From Labia minor (Eukaryota > Arthropoda > Insecta > Dermaptera > Spongiphoridae): a DNA stretch of 64,000 bases. The stretch covers positions 89,404,107 through 89,468,106 of the forward strand of contig OY720344.1 of assembly GCA_963082975.1 (NCBI GenBank). The letters run 5' to 3'. Made by a program: the position numbers and the translations under genes. The notes under the pieces were generated by a model. It had not been told where the DNA came from and did no database searches. It was given only the letters and a program-made list of their open reading frames with translations. Positions 31,845 through 44,299 of the stretch are shown one piece after another. The number at the start of each line of letters is the position of its first letter. Within the stretch, counting starts at the first letter, position 1.

Positions 31845-34544
31845 TATATAAATAAAAAACAAAAATTTATCAAAAATAGCTTTTCATTATGTATATTACA
31901 ATGAATATATTACAATGAATGAATAAAAGCCATTTAATAAGCTCTTTTAATATATTTATATTCTTACTCTTTAGTTCCATAGAAAATAGCAATGAATCAG
32001 TGAATGAGAAATTTTAAAAAATTAAATTTATTTGTTAGTTTATTCTTTCACGTTTGTGTAGACATAAAGACCTTGATGTCAAAATATTTTGATCTCATGG
32101 ATGATTTGCCAAACCACCCACTTAACAAATGTATATAGACCAGAATAAAGTTAATACAAATCGACATTTCAATTCAAAATAAAAATTCAACTTCGTTTAT
32201 TTTTTTAATATCATTTGGATTTTCTTTTCTTTTCTTTTTATTTAATGAAAATATTATTATTTTTATATTATTTTTTTTTTTAATTTATACTAATTTACTA
32301 CTAAACAAATTAATGTTTATATAATTTGGAATTTAGCCAATTGTAGATATACTTAAAATAACAGGTTTTAAGAAAATGATTTATTTAGCTTGGTGAAGGG
32401 AAAAAAAATAAATCACCAATATGTTAAATCTTAGTACTTCCATGTTTTCCCTCAACATTTGCTAATTTTTTGTTTTATTAGATTTAACTGTTCAATTTCA
32501 TTAGAATAATAATTAAAGATAATTGATGATTTCATACTTTGATCTAATTGATGAATATTTTTAAGATCTTTTTTAAAAATTGATTTATATGAAATCATCA
32601 CAAAGAGGTTCATTTTAGAAAGAAACCGTTTTTATTTTAAGAAATAAATTTTTTTTTAATTAATTAATCATATACAGTCATAGCTATAGATTAGATCCAT
32701 ACTTCCCCCTCCCCCTCTCAAAGAACATTAAATAGAATTATTTCTTTTAAGAAAAGTTTTAAAAACTATTGACTAACACGACCCTTGAAGCAGTTATAAA
32801 GAAAACTTTTTTATAAAATCTTGATATCATTGATATTCCTTAAGTGCTTACTTATCTCTTCTGGATATATGGAGTAGATATAGGTCAACAACTCTTCTGC
32901 CCAAATATCCGCATATTACTGATTGTGCTAGTTACCATCTGCGAGAGGCCGTTTTCTTAAGGAACGTAATTAAGAAATCCTGACTTACTGGATTGTCTGA
33001 CCTTCTTAATGAGGAGGAAACCAGGGTAGTTCACAAAGTTTTTTATTTTTTTTTCCTTGTGTTTTTTTTTTATAACTAACTCATGGAGAAAAAATTATAT
33101 TTTTATTTCTATAAAAACTTGGAGTAATTTTCTTTTCAAAGAATGAAATCATTTCAAAATAAAATTAAATGTCTAATGAAGTTTAAGTTTATAATAAAAT
33201 ATAACAAATTTGAATCTTAAGATTTTGTTCACTGGTTGCAATTTATGGCTGAAGTGTGAAGGTGTAAATAAATTCATAAATAAAATAAAATTCATACATA
33301 AATTCCACATAGCCCCTCATGTAATCCTTAATATCAAAAACTAACCAGAACTATACATTCATTGCTTAAATTCAATTAATTATTTTGAATTATTTTAAAT
33401 TTTATAAATTTGTTCAATTTTGGATAAAAGTAATTTCGTTAAGTATTTCAATTGAAATAAGATTGCACTCTTCCTTATCCTTTCCTTATTCCTTTTCTTA
33501 TCATTACTCAAAAATATTGTACCAAATATTTGACTGATTATGAAAATTATTTGAAATATTATTATATTATTGCTATTATAAATTATCTATAAAAAATGTT
33601 ATTAGAAAGATGCAAGTGGGATTGAGTTGGAATTGAATTTTTATTTTTTTAGAGAATTTTATTTATTTAGAAGTATTTTTTTTTGGGGGGGGGGGGATCT
33701 TGTTGAGGATTGAAGAATAAACCTAATCGTTCGCCTTGTCTTCGTATAAAGTGGACTTGTCAATTTTTCTTTTACGGGTCATATGACAAGTGTGTCACCG
33801 ATGTCAAGTCATTCATCCATCGTAAATAAAAGGGAAAGGGAGTGAAGATGGTAAAGATCAAATCAGGAATAAAAGGATATAGCCTCTCGAAAGGCAAGAG
33901 TATCTACTTCCTCGATGAAAGAAGGGTTTAGCTCGTTTGACAGGATCAATCTACTCATCAAAATGTCATTGCACCCGACATAAATAGAAATATATACAGA
34001 CAATTAACCTTATTACCAATACAATTTTGAATTTCCAATTCAACCAAAATAACCCTAATAGTTATTTTTCTAAAATAGGTCGAAAATCATCTGGAAACAT
34101 CAAGAGGGAAATAGAAAAAAAGATATAAAAAAAATATATAAACAGCATTTCATAAACATACTACTTGTATATTTTCATTTGTCTATTTATTCTAATATCC
34201 ATAAAAATAAATAAATAATAGGTGATTTATTCAATTAAATAATATTTAAGACACTCTTAGATGGATTCATTTTTACAAAAATTAATAATAAAAATTAATA
34301 AAAATGATAAAAATATTTATAATATTATACAGAAATGAAAGTAATTATATTATTTTAACTAAAAATATTAAATACTATAAAATAAATCAAAATAAATACA
34401 TATTTTTTATATGCATAATTTAAAAATTGTTAATAATTAAATATATTTATATATATATATATATCTGTTTAACTCGAAAGTTCTTAGCAACCAGATGTTT
34501 CTACACTGAGCTATACCCATCCAACTCCTACATATATATACATA
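31845..34544. other. AT-rich DNA with two GC-richer islands
   Basis: The islands 32850-33040 and 33700-33960 have open stretches on both strands. On the plus strand one reads LPKYPHITDCASYHLREAVF, followed by a single stop and a further open run. No family is recognised. A G run is at about 33685-33697. Otherwise featureless. Confidence 0.4.
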
Positions 34545-34548
34545 TTAA

Positions 34549-34789
34549 CACACTATGAGCGGGGCGGGTATTTGTACCCGTTGCGGGGACTGCCACTTAT
34601 AAGCGGGGCGGACGCTAGCCGATCATAGTGTGATAATATATATTTTCCCTTGTGTCACTTAAAATTACTTATTTTAAACGATAACTAATATATATCCCTC
34701 ATATAAGTGGCAACGGGTATAAATACCCGCCCCGCTTATAAGTGGCAGTCCCCGCAACGGGTACAAATACCCGCCCCGCTCATAGTGTG
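34549..34789. mobile_element. piggyBac-like MITE, long-TIR copy
   Basis: This 241-bp element starts CACACTATGAGCGGGGCGGG and ends with its inverted complement, with TTAA at 34545-34548 and 34790-34793. The core is the reverse of that in the 361-558 copy. The near-perfect inverted repeats extend about 50 bp (to CTGCCACTTATAAGCGGGGC). A second internal copy of the end (ATCATAGTGTGATAA, 34623-34637) sits next to one arm, showing an internal rearrangement. Confidence 0.8.
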
Positions 34790-34793
34790 TTAA

Positions 34794-37022
34794 GTAAATT
34801 TAGCCAAAAATAATTTATTGAATGGGACCATAAAATAAAATCAAAGGGATATGTAAATCACACTAACGCTTCAAAAATCAGTTAACAAAATAATTTTAAA
34901 AATGAATATATTCAGATATTTTAATACATATAATAAGAATCTTTAACTTATTCTCAAATCCTATTCTGGAATCTATTGTTCATCTTTTATTTTATTACCT
35001 CTTTGCAATAAACCGTAATTTTTTAACTATCATTAAATAATATTATATTCATTCTTGAATTTAAATTATCTATTCAAACTTTAAAATAAATTTTATTATA
35101 TCCTCAGTGGTTATATTATGAAGATACTGATCCATTCGAACATAGATTTCATTTATTAATTTGTTACGGTAGTGTCATAAGCGCAGACATTCTTAAGGTC
35201 AAACAAGCAGGCATGCATTTCACTGAAGCTTTTTATTTTAAAACAGGAATAATTAATTATGAAACCTATTAGTTTTTAAGCCATTACTATTAAATATTTT
35301 ATTATAATTACTACACTCTTCCCTTATCTGATTAAGTTTTGTATTTATTTTAATTAATTTAAATGATCAAAAAAAAGGTAGAGGAATTTAATTCAATAAT
35401 TTTCTATTGGTTACGAATATTATAAAAACGACTAAAACATGAATCATGAAATTGATCGTTGCAAAGAATTTGAATGAAATCTTAAGACCAGGGTTGAAAT
35501 TTATAAAATTATACTGGTCAGATACCTTTGGTAAAAAAAAAAAAATCAAAATGTTTCTGACCTTGGAGATCCAAACGTGCTCTTTTGAATTTTTCGATTC
35601 TAATCGCTTCACTCGAAACTTAATTGACGATATAATAGAAAGAATATTGAGATTTGGAATATTAAAAGAAATATTTAATGGATTTTCATAAAAATAAAGA
35701 AATATAGTTATATATATGGAGAATTAATAACTTATACCTCTTTTTTAATATTATAACTAGTTATATCTAGATCCAAAATTTAAAGATGCTTTTATAAAAA
35801 AATCATTGAAAAGAAATTCAAGAAAATGGCTTGCCAATCATTTTTGATTAAAAAAAAAACGATAAACGTTATACCATTAACGCCTCAATGAATATCAATT
35901 AATTAATGGAAATCATTTCATTTCTCTCTTTATGGACAAAGCAAAAAGAAAGATAAAAATTCTATTGAAATATTTTCAATAAGTCATCGTTTTTGTATTT
36001 TGTTTTTTTTAAATAAAAAAGCAAACAACCAACCAACCAAATATTTTCGTTATTCCATATCGAATCACTAACAAAATTAATTTATAAATTATATATCAAT
36101 TGTTATTTGGAAGCTTTTGGTTGGAAATATTCTAATTATTTAAAAAAATACTTATGATTTGCGATTTTTAATTTTTATAAAAATAGTAGAACAAAAACAA
36201 ATAATAATAAATAAATAATGAATAAAATAATAAATAAATAAATAATAGATTTGAAGTCAGCACAACAGAATGTTTACAAATGAAACTTCTTTTTTCAGCC
36301 AATATCCCTTTCAGGACTTAATTTTTATTTATTTTTGACATTTGAAGAGCAACAATGTTATATTGTACATTATTGGTATATATGTACATACATATATTAA
36401 TTTCCAAAGAAAGCGACTTGTTACTTCAATGTGAGACACATACTATTTAGTATATATACACTGTGCTGACTTTTAATCAGTCAATATCATTATAAATCTA
36501 ACAAATAAATAAATAAATATAAAATTATGATAATATTTTATAACTCCACCATACTCACATTAGATTTTTATGAAATTTTACTGAATATACGACGAAAATA
36601 AATTTATTTTATTAAATAAATAAAAAATAAAAAATTCTAAGACTCTCTTTTCATCTCAAAGACTTTACTGAATTTGAAAATTCTAGATCACCATTTTTCT
36701 CCTTTCGTTTCAATTTTGAGAGATCTCCAACCATTTCTTATTCTCTCTCTTCCAGGTTTATTCAATAATCGCAATATGCTTTGTCTACTCACTCAATTGT
36801 CTAATTTGTCATTTTCTAATTGGTTTGACCAAAAACAAAAATTTAACAATGACTTCTTCAATTCTAATCAAATGTCCAAATTAACCTCATATAAGGAGAT
36901 GCAATTATTTTTAGATATGTTATCTGCGCCATTTTCCATACATATGCTCCGTTTTCGGTTAATAAATAATTCTTTCAGATAATTTTAGTTTCAAAAACCT
37001 TAAACTTATTTTTAACAGTTAA
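34794..37022. other. AT-rich DNA, unsupported small ORFs
   Basis: Frames at 35388-35691 (both strands) and 36674-36982 are Phe/Leu/Asn-rich without motifs. No repeat family is present. I see nothing else. Confidence 0.4.
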
Positions 37023-37071
37023 AACTCATGAGCATCGCTAATCATGAGCAACACTAATCATGAGCAATTCT
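37023..37071. repeat. 16-bp tandem repeat, three copies
   Basis: Three copies of a unit like AATCATGAGCAACACT, slightly diverged. A local minisatellite with no further context. Confidence 0.7.
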
Positions 37072-37928
37072 AATTCAATTTATATATTTTAAAAATAATC
37101 TTTTTGTTTTAATTATTTATATCTAGATTTGGAAGAGATATCAATAATTCTCATAATACATGAAATACCTGTTGATTCTTTTAATTTTTTTTTTAAATAA
37201 CAACTTTAAAAATTTTGAATTTTACGCCCATAAATATTTTGTTTAAACCTCTTTTGGACTTATTGGGTTCTAAATAATACTAACATAAACCAAAGGCTAA
37301 TTCATTTAATAAGAAAATCATAAATAAAAGTGAAAGTATTATAAAATATGATAAAACATTCAAAATACCTGTTCAATCATTCTATAGCTAGTCGTATATT
37401 AGATTATTAGAGTATGAGTTGAAATTAATTGAAAAGTAAGGTAAGATGAGGCCGATGTCATATTATTCATTTTTCTAGTCGCTTTAAATTAAAGGTTACA
37501 AGCCCTCTAGGAATTTTATAATTTGATTTCAAAAGTATATCCTGACCCCTCGAAAAAAAAAGAATTTATTTATTTGCCCCTTAATTTATCTTCTATTTCA
37601 TTTTTCGTAAATTAAATTCTCTTTTCCATTTAAAATAGAATATCATTATAGAAAGTTTTTCTATTAAATTATAGACTCAAATAAAAAAGAAAAAGAAAAA
37701 AAAATGATGAATATTGATTAGACAAAAATATTTCCATCTATAAATCTTATAACATTTATAAGCCTAAACTACAAGCGTTCACATTAAAATTCGATATCGA
37801 TGTGATCAATTTTCAAATAACATATTCTTCCATTGTGTGAATGGGTGGTTGATGGATATATATATATATATTATTGTGTATTCGTATCAATAAACTCTAA
37901 ATGAAAAATAAAGGTGCAATTTAATTTG

Positions 37929-38054
37929 TTAACGACGAGATCTTGACTGATAACGACTTTGGATGTGAGTGGTTTTGTTGTTGACCTTGATGGGACCATC
38001 AAGCAACTCTTTTGAACTTTGTAGTTGGGTTACCAAGGAAGAATAACAGAATGA
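37929..38054 (-). CDS. Weak candidate terminal exon (minus strand)
   Basis: On the minus strand a strong acceptor (T-rich tract, then ACCTTTCAG) at 38055 opens a 41-codon frame ending in TAA at 37929-37931. It reads LQSSKELLDGPIKVNNKTTH in its middle. A second frame from the same acceptor gives ILLFFLGNPTTKFKRVA before a stop. No canonical AATAAA lies nearby. Product not recognised. Confidence 0.25.
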   Translation of the reverse strand, partial: SFCYSSLVTQLQSSKELLDGPIKVNNKTTHIQSRYQSRSRR

Positions 38055-39108
38055 CTGAAAGGTAAAAAAAAATCAAACAATTTGTTAGCAATTTATAGGT
38101 GTTGAGAGGATGTTGATAATCTTAATTAAAATATGAGAAAAAAAGAAGATAGGGAAAATAAATAAATTGAAAGGCCAATATACAGATGATAAATTGAATG
38201 AAAACAAATTTTCTATATACAATGACGTTTAAGATTTCTTTTCCTATCAGCAAACTATACATTTATCGTGATCATTCAAAGTAAAAAGAAGTAAGCTGTG
38301 TTGTATCTTGTAAATAAAATCGCAAAACAATGTTTATATACACCAGTTTTGCGGTTTTCTTCTATATACAAAGTTCTTAGACTTTGTAAATACACAAATT
38401 CTGAGAAAATAGAAAACATATACGAGTTTTTCAAAGTTAGTATAAATAAGTTACTAATGGCTTTAAGGATTTACACGGAATATAAATAAAAATAAACAAA
38501 CTTAATGATATAAGCATGAAGGTGGTTAAAAGATCACCAAAATAAATTACATTGTACAATTATAAAATATAAATATCGTCGGAAAATGTGTCGGATAAAG
38601 AATAATTAGTATCATCGGTCTGACCTACATTATATAAAATTTATGTTTTAAACATTTCTATGAACTTGTAAACAAACATGTAAATGGTAAAGATATACGA
38701 AACATAAAAGAAATAAAAGTTACTTGAATGTAGATGAACATAATCTAATTAATAAAATTACTATTTGAGAAAGAACACAAGCATATATATATATATATAT
38801 ATATATTTCATATAGGATTCCAATATCGAAACTCCTTTTGTTTAACTACATTATTTAAATATTATGATAATACACATTTCAAAGGGTATTTCAAAAATTC
38901 TAATGTTGGATGTAAAAAATGTTTTTCAAAAGTGTTCGTTCAATCTCTTATTGATCTATTTCTTAATTCAATAAGATAGTTAGCTGTCTTTAAATACTAT
39001 ATTTATTCAACTGTATGTATTACTGCTTTCGAAGTATTAATCAAGTATTAAATATCAGTCCCTAAAAATCGAAAGTTATATGTACCGATTCAAAAACTTT
39101 CGGGTAAT
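38055..39108. other. AT-rich DNA, no gene seen
   Basis: It contains a TA run at 38783-38807. The 63-codon frame at 38298-38489 has no support. Confidence 0.45.
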
Positions 39109-39116
39109 CCTTAAAC

Positions 39117-39386
39117 CAGTGGTTTTCAAACTTTCTGTAACGGCGCCTCCCTTTTTAAAAAAATATTCTTGCCCCCCCCCCTTATTTTTTGTAATAATCT
39201 AATTTCCTTTTTCAATCTGAAATAATATAACAACAGGGGTGGGCCATGGTTCAGAGCATCGCAAAATCATCAGACCTTTATTTTTTTTTGGAACCATATT
39301 GAAAAAAATTGATAAAAAAATCGAAAATTTTCAAAAGTTTGCAGGCACTTGAGATGCCTTCGCGTCCCACAGGTTGGAAAACGCTG
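39117..39386. mobile_element. hAT MITE with 8-bp target duplication
   Basis: The ends CAGTGGTTTTCAAAC and GTTGGAAAACGCTG (imperfect inverted repeats) are flanked by CCTTAAAC at 39109-39116 and 39387-39394. The interior has ATCGCAAAATCATCAGACC, shared with the elements at 39659 and 49620. Non-coding, non-autonomous. Confidence 0.85.
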
Positions 39387-39658
39387 CCTTAAACATTCTT
39401 GACGAAATTAGTACAAATGACAAAGTGAGTATATTTTCAAAGAAAACGAATTTAAAAGAAATAAACTATGAATGATATAAACTATCGTGTGATGAATGAA
39501 ATAGTCAGTCTTAATCAGTTATTTAAAAACAAAAATTTATAGGAAACTGATAGAAGCTTACCAGCATTCAAAGACTATTGTCCTAAAATTAGGATCAGGT
39601 CATGTTTTGAAAAATTAAAATATATAGAAATTTCCCTGTTCGAATGAATAGTTTAAGA

Positions 39659-40476
39659 CAGCAATGCTCAACCTGTGAGGCGCGAGCATATCCCGACTTT
39701 TTCAATATAGTTCTAAAATAAGTTGACCTGTGGTCGGGTCCGAACCGACCGACGGTTTGAAATAAATTAATTTCCAGCTACAGAAACAATTTCAAATAAT
39801 TTTAATATATCTATTAATGTAATAAAAAACAGATATGGATATAACATAAATATTTTTAATTTTATTTTATTTATAATATATATGTAAGACCAGGCTGTGA
39901 CGTCATGAATGGCTGGATGACGTCATATAATTTTAAATTAAGAAAAAAACTAATAAAAATGATTTTTCTCGAGAATAAAACCAATACAAAGTGCATGATT
40001 CGTGGTGATATGTAAAAAATCTCCTTATGTGAAATTTGGTGCGAAAATAACCCTTACCTTCCTATCGTCGATATAATACTACCACTTACGGTTTCCAGAT
40101 TTGCACCAAAAGTTGATCAATTCATCATACTGATGCATTAAGTAAATATACCAAATTTCATCAAAATCCGTTGAGCCGTTCAGGCTGTACACATCTATAC
40201 GGACGGACGGAAAGACAGACGGACAGACGGACGGACAAACATCATGCTAAAAATACTTTTTTCTGTTAAGAAAATGCATGATTCGTGGAGATATGTAAAA
40301 ATCTCCACATGTGAAATTTGGTGTGAAAACAATACCTCCCTTACTATCGTCGGTCGGTAAAAAAAGGGTCAGATGATTTGGCGATGCTCTGAAACATTTC
40401 CGATGGGGAGGGGGGGGCGTGATGAAAATTATGATTGAAAATTGGGCCGTGAATACTAAAAGGTAGAGAAACACTG
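39659..40476. mobile_element. hAT MITE of the same family, split by family B
   Basis: The left end CAGCAATGCTCAACCTGTGA and right end GTAGAGAAACACTG are flanked by GTTTAAGA at 39651-39658 and 40477-40484. The non-B part at 40364-40476, read on the minus strand, has the same CAGAGCATCGC word as the neighbour at 39117. Family B occupies 39717-40363, so B inserted after this MITE. Confidence 0.8.
39717..40363 (-). mobile_element. Family B HINE-like element, full length, nested in hAT MITE
   Basis: Complete structure: 5' TTTTTACCGACCGACGATAG, GTCC/GTCT core at about 40198-40238, both half-repeats, TGACGTCA word, 3' inverted repeat CGTCGGTCGGTTCGG, a slightly mutated GACCAC/CAGGTC hairpin and AACTTATT. 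It is almost the same length as the 57737 copy. The bracketing hAT halves show the exact insertion limits and no large target duplication. Confidence 0.85.
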
Positions 40477-41640
40477 GTTTAAGAAATAGACTTGAAATAT
40501 ATATATAACATTAGCTAATTAATATATCCAATAAATTTAACTTATTATATATTTTTAATATCTGGTTTCTTTATTTATTAATTGTTTCTTAAATTAAATT
40601 ATATTTGTAGTTAACTTCTTTCTTCCCATTAAACCTCAATGAAATGGAATTCTTCTTCTCAACTACCCTAACAACATTTTTTAATTAATTCAACATGTTA
40701 ATGAAAAAAACTAAAAATATCCTCATCAGTGTGATGGAATGAACAATTTATCAAAGTCCTATATGTAATTTATTTTCTATCTATTAAGTCTAATTGTAAT
40801 TAATTACATATTGCGATGCCTTAACCTATATTATCTCATTATAATAGAATTCATGTTTTTGTTTAGTTTATTATAAGAAAGTACCGGGACCCCGAGCCTC
40901 GGCTCGGTACTTAAGTTAAAAAAAATGATTCATTATTATTGGGTTTGGCTGGTAATATTAATACCTGGGACACCGAGCTGTCGCTCGACCCTTTAAAAAA
41001 TATTAATCTACAATTAATTATTTATTACAATTATTAAATGTTGCATCATTGCATCAATCTGATTAAAATGAATTGAACTGGGGTCCTCAATAATACAAAC
41101 AAACAATTTTAGCTAGCATAATAAGATTAATCCAAGTAATATCGTCTATTTCTATTCGACACTATTTTCAGTTATGAAATGAACAGTCAGTAGAGAGTAA
41201 AAAAATTGTAATTGAAGACCGTTGTTTTTAAAAATAATTAAATTATTTTATAGATTATAAAATAAAAATTATTGTATTAACATTAAAAATATTGAAATAA
41301 AAAAATAATAGTTTGATTTAATAAACTAAAATATTATAAACATTTTTAATGTGAATTTCTCAGGGAGGTAGGGAGCCCAATTCATTTAACCATCCATGTT
41401 GTATAAGGAATCTTAATTTCTTAACACTCCGTTTTTTCAAATTTAAAATAGAGGGAGAGAAAGAGTTTCAATTATATTCGAATAGTCTATATATTCTATA
41501 TATGAGTATTTTTTTTTTCTGAATTTAATACCAAGTTGATTTTCAAAATTTTCTATTCTTTATGCATATGATTGATTACATGTGTTAAAATTTAAACAAA
41601 TTCAAATATTCTAATTTATAAATTTATATAAAATTTAATA

Positions 41641-41762
41641 TTATTTTTTCGAGACTAATGGCAAATACCGGTGGCCCTAGTCAGAGCAAGAGAAGACTCC
41701 TTTTGGTAGCGGCCCAGTCGATGATGTTATATGGATCGGAGATTTGGGCTTTACAACTATAT
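41641..41762 (+). pseudogene. Non-LTR reverse-transcriptase fragment, copy 2
   Basis: The plus strand reads SRLMANTGGPSQSKRRLL then LVAAQSMMLYGSEIWALQ. It is the same relic as at 12821-12932, with a few substitutions (TTTTGGTAGCG versus TTAAGGTAACG). The shared endpoints show that the two were copied together with their flanks rather than inserted separately. Confidence 0.75.
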
Positions 41763-42864
41763 TTTAAGTGAAAAAATGATTTCTTGGTTATATAAAAATT
41801 AAAATATGATTCTTTATATCTTTATTATATAGAAAAGTAGGCGTGTTAATATAAAATATATACCTGGGACACCGAACTATCACTCGACCCTTTAACCAAT
41901 TTATACAATTTATTTTTATATACTTTAAAAATTTTACAATTTTTTAATTATTTATTATAATTGTTAAATGGGATTTCTAAAAATGACCCATTAAAAATTT
42001 GTTTCCTAAAATGTTTCAAATTAATTAAAATAAATTGTATAAATGTTCATTTATAAAATCTATATATCTGTGAGTTTGTTTTTCGATTTTTTAAATTTTG
42101 ATTTTGGATTCGATTAGAGCTTAAAATGTGTAAATGTAAAGTGGTCTTGGTTTTTTTAAAATTCGTTTGGGAACATGGTCAAATCGGCAGTCAAAGTTGA
42201 AAATTCCCCATATATTATAACTACTGTAATTAGTATTATATATAATGTAAAATTATAAAGAAAAAATGTTTAGACATTATTATAAACATTTTCATTCTGT
42301 AAATTAAATAATTTTATTTCATTTAAATAAATATCTATTTTTAAATCTTTTTTTCTCTCTACATTATTTATCTAATTCTCACAATATATTAAGATCATAC
42401 CGGGACCCCGAGCCTCGGCTCTGTAATTAAGTTAAAAAAAAAAAATTCATTATTATTGATAAATATATATCGTAATTTATAATTATAAAATATTATTAAA
42501 ATATATATTTTTAATTTTATTTCGAAATTAAATAAAAAATTTTAAAATATTTTAAATATAAAAAAAATATATATTTTTAATTTTATTTCGAAATTAAATA
42601 AAAAATTTTAAAATATTTTAAATATAAAAAAAATATTAATAAAATATTCTTTAAAAAAAGGCGGGAGTCAAATTTCAATATAAATGTCATTTGTGATGTC
42701 ATCAATATATAAATTAATAATAAATAATATTAATAAATATTAAATTTAATAAAAGAACAATGAATAAATAAATATAAAATAGTAATTTATTAAAATGTAA
42801 ACAATAGATAAAAAGAAAAAAAATAACAAATTCATTATTTTCATTTTCATTTTTAAATAACGAT

Positions 42865-42930
42865 TCACCCGGAGAGTTTCGAACCGACGAAATCCACTCG
42901 TTAAAACATCACTTTACCATCTGGACTAAT
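42865..42930 (-). repeat. tRNA-like SINE head with A and B boxes
   Basis: On the minus strand TAGTCCAGATGG (42917-42928) fits the A box TRGYNNARNNGG. GGTTCGAAACT (42875-42885) fits the B box, about 31 nt downstream. No matching acceptor stem is present, so it is a SINE promoter relic and not a functional tRNA. It lies within the C unit and has a degraded counterpart at 29560-29630. Confidence 0.5.
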
Positions 42931-43350
42931 ATATTTAGATAAAAAATTCTCATTTTTTTACTGTCTTAGCAGGCAGATTTGATGTTTTTTATTTTATTTT
43001 TTTTTTTTTGAGAGAGATTAATAAATATCTATATATATTTTATTAAAAATAAATATTTTTAATTTTATTTCGAAATTAAATAATAAATTTTAAAATATTT
43101 TAAATAAAAAAAAATATTAATACAAATAAAAATGGAGGCCAATTTTGACGTTTTCCATATATAATTTTCAATTTAGAAATTAATAATGAAGCTGAATGTT
43201 TCAAGAGATGTGATCAATAAAACTCAATTTTTCTTTATAAATACTATATCTAGTGTGAATTTGAAAAAAATCGTTAGAGCGGTTTTTGAGAACCAATATA
43301 TATAGATAGATAGATATATACAATTTTAGCTAGCATAATAAGATAAGATA

Positions 43351-44109
43351 GTTAATAACAAAAAAAAAACATTATAGGTTATTGCCAGAAAAAAATACAA
43401 CCAAGAATGTGAACCATCTAATTTATTATATTACTCTTTTTTTGTATAAACAGAAAATTCAAAATCATTATAAAAAAAACAATTTAGTGATACTAATTAA
43501 ATTCTATTGAAATGAAAATTATTATTGCTGAATTGTAAAATATATTAAAAGTCTATTAAGAAGATATTCATACAGTTGACATGACATTATTAATGAAAAT
43601 TTAATGGTAAAAACTTCTAAGAAATTTATTTACTTAATTTAAAGTGATATAGGATAAATATTCAAATGTTTTCAAAATGCTGTGAAGTATGATTCTAAAA
43701 TTTAAATAAGTTTGGAAAATATTAATAAAAACTTTAGGTATAATATATATATAAATATAAATTGTCTTTTGAGAGAGTATTGGGGGTTCCAGCCCGATAT
43801 TGACTTATAATGAAAAGGAAAGGTGAAAAGTTGTGGGCAGATGAAAGAGACACACATATTTGGCTAACTTCAAAAAAAAAAATATATATATATTGAAAAT
43901 TTAATATTAAATATACGAATACATTTAATAAAAGCAAAATATTTCATATCTGTTAATTATTTAATAAATATATTTTTAAGTAATATAGGTGTATTTTTTG
44001 GAAAAATATTATTTTTATTGACACAAGATAAACAAATGAATAGAAATTGTTACTGATTTCACAATTTGGGCAATTTAAACAAATCAATAGCTATCAATTA
44101 AATAAATGT
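43351..44109. other. AT-rich DNA, no gene seen
   Basis: Low complexity. A short GC-richer patch at 43760-43860 has no frame of note. Confidence 0.45.
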
Positions 44110-44146
44110 TTTTTACCGACCGACGATAGTAAGGGAGGTATTGTTT
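44110..44146 (+). mobile_element. Family B 5'-end fragment
   Basis: TTTTTACCGACCGACGATAG followed by TAAGGGAGGTATTGTTT, then unrelated A+T sequence. Only the first 37 bp are kept. Confidence 0.7.
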
Positions 44147-44299
44147 AAAAATATGTATATGCTATAAATAAGTTTAAATAAAATAAGAACGTTCTTATGT
44201 TAAAATATTATCTATACATGAAAATGTATTAATAAATAAAAATTTTAAATTTAATATATATACATATATATATTTTATATTTATATTACCTTAAAATAA

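Larger units (their letters stand above)
40881..43350 (-). mobile_element. Family C composite, copy Q (inverted relative to P)
   Basis: It is colinear with 11585-13704 read backwards: C unit 40881-41132, RT relic 41641-41762, shared central sequence, then C unit 42398-43350. The second C unit is longer than in P because it contains an extra segment of about 400 bp with a tRNA-like piece (42865-42930) and a duplicated AT-rich module. Identity is high by eye along the whole length. Confidence 0.65.

Noticed and set aside
39117-40476. One large hAT element with ends CAGTGG...CACTG
   Set aside because: The 8-bp target duplications show two separate MITEs (39117-39386 and 39659-40476).
42865-42930. 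Functional tRNA gene
   Set aside because: A and B boxes are present but there is no acceptor-stem pairing, and it is embedded in a repeat.
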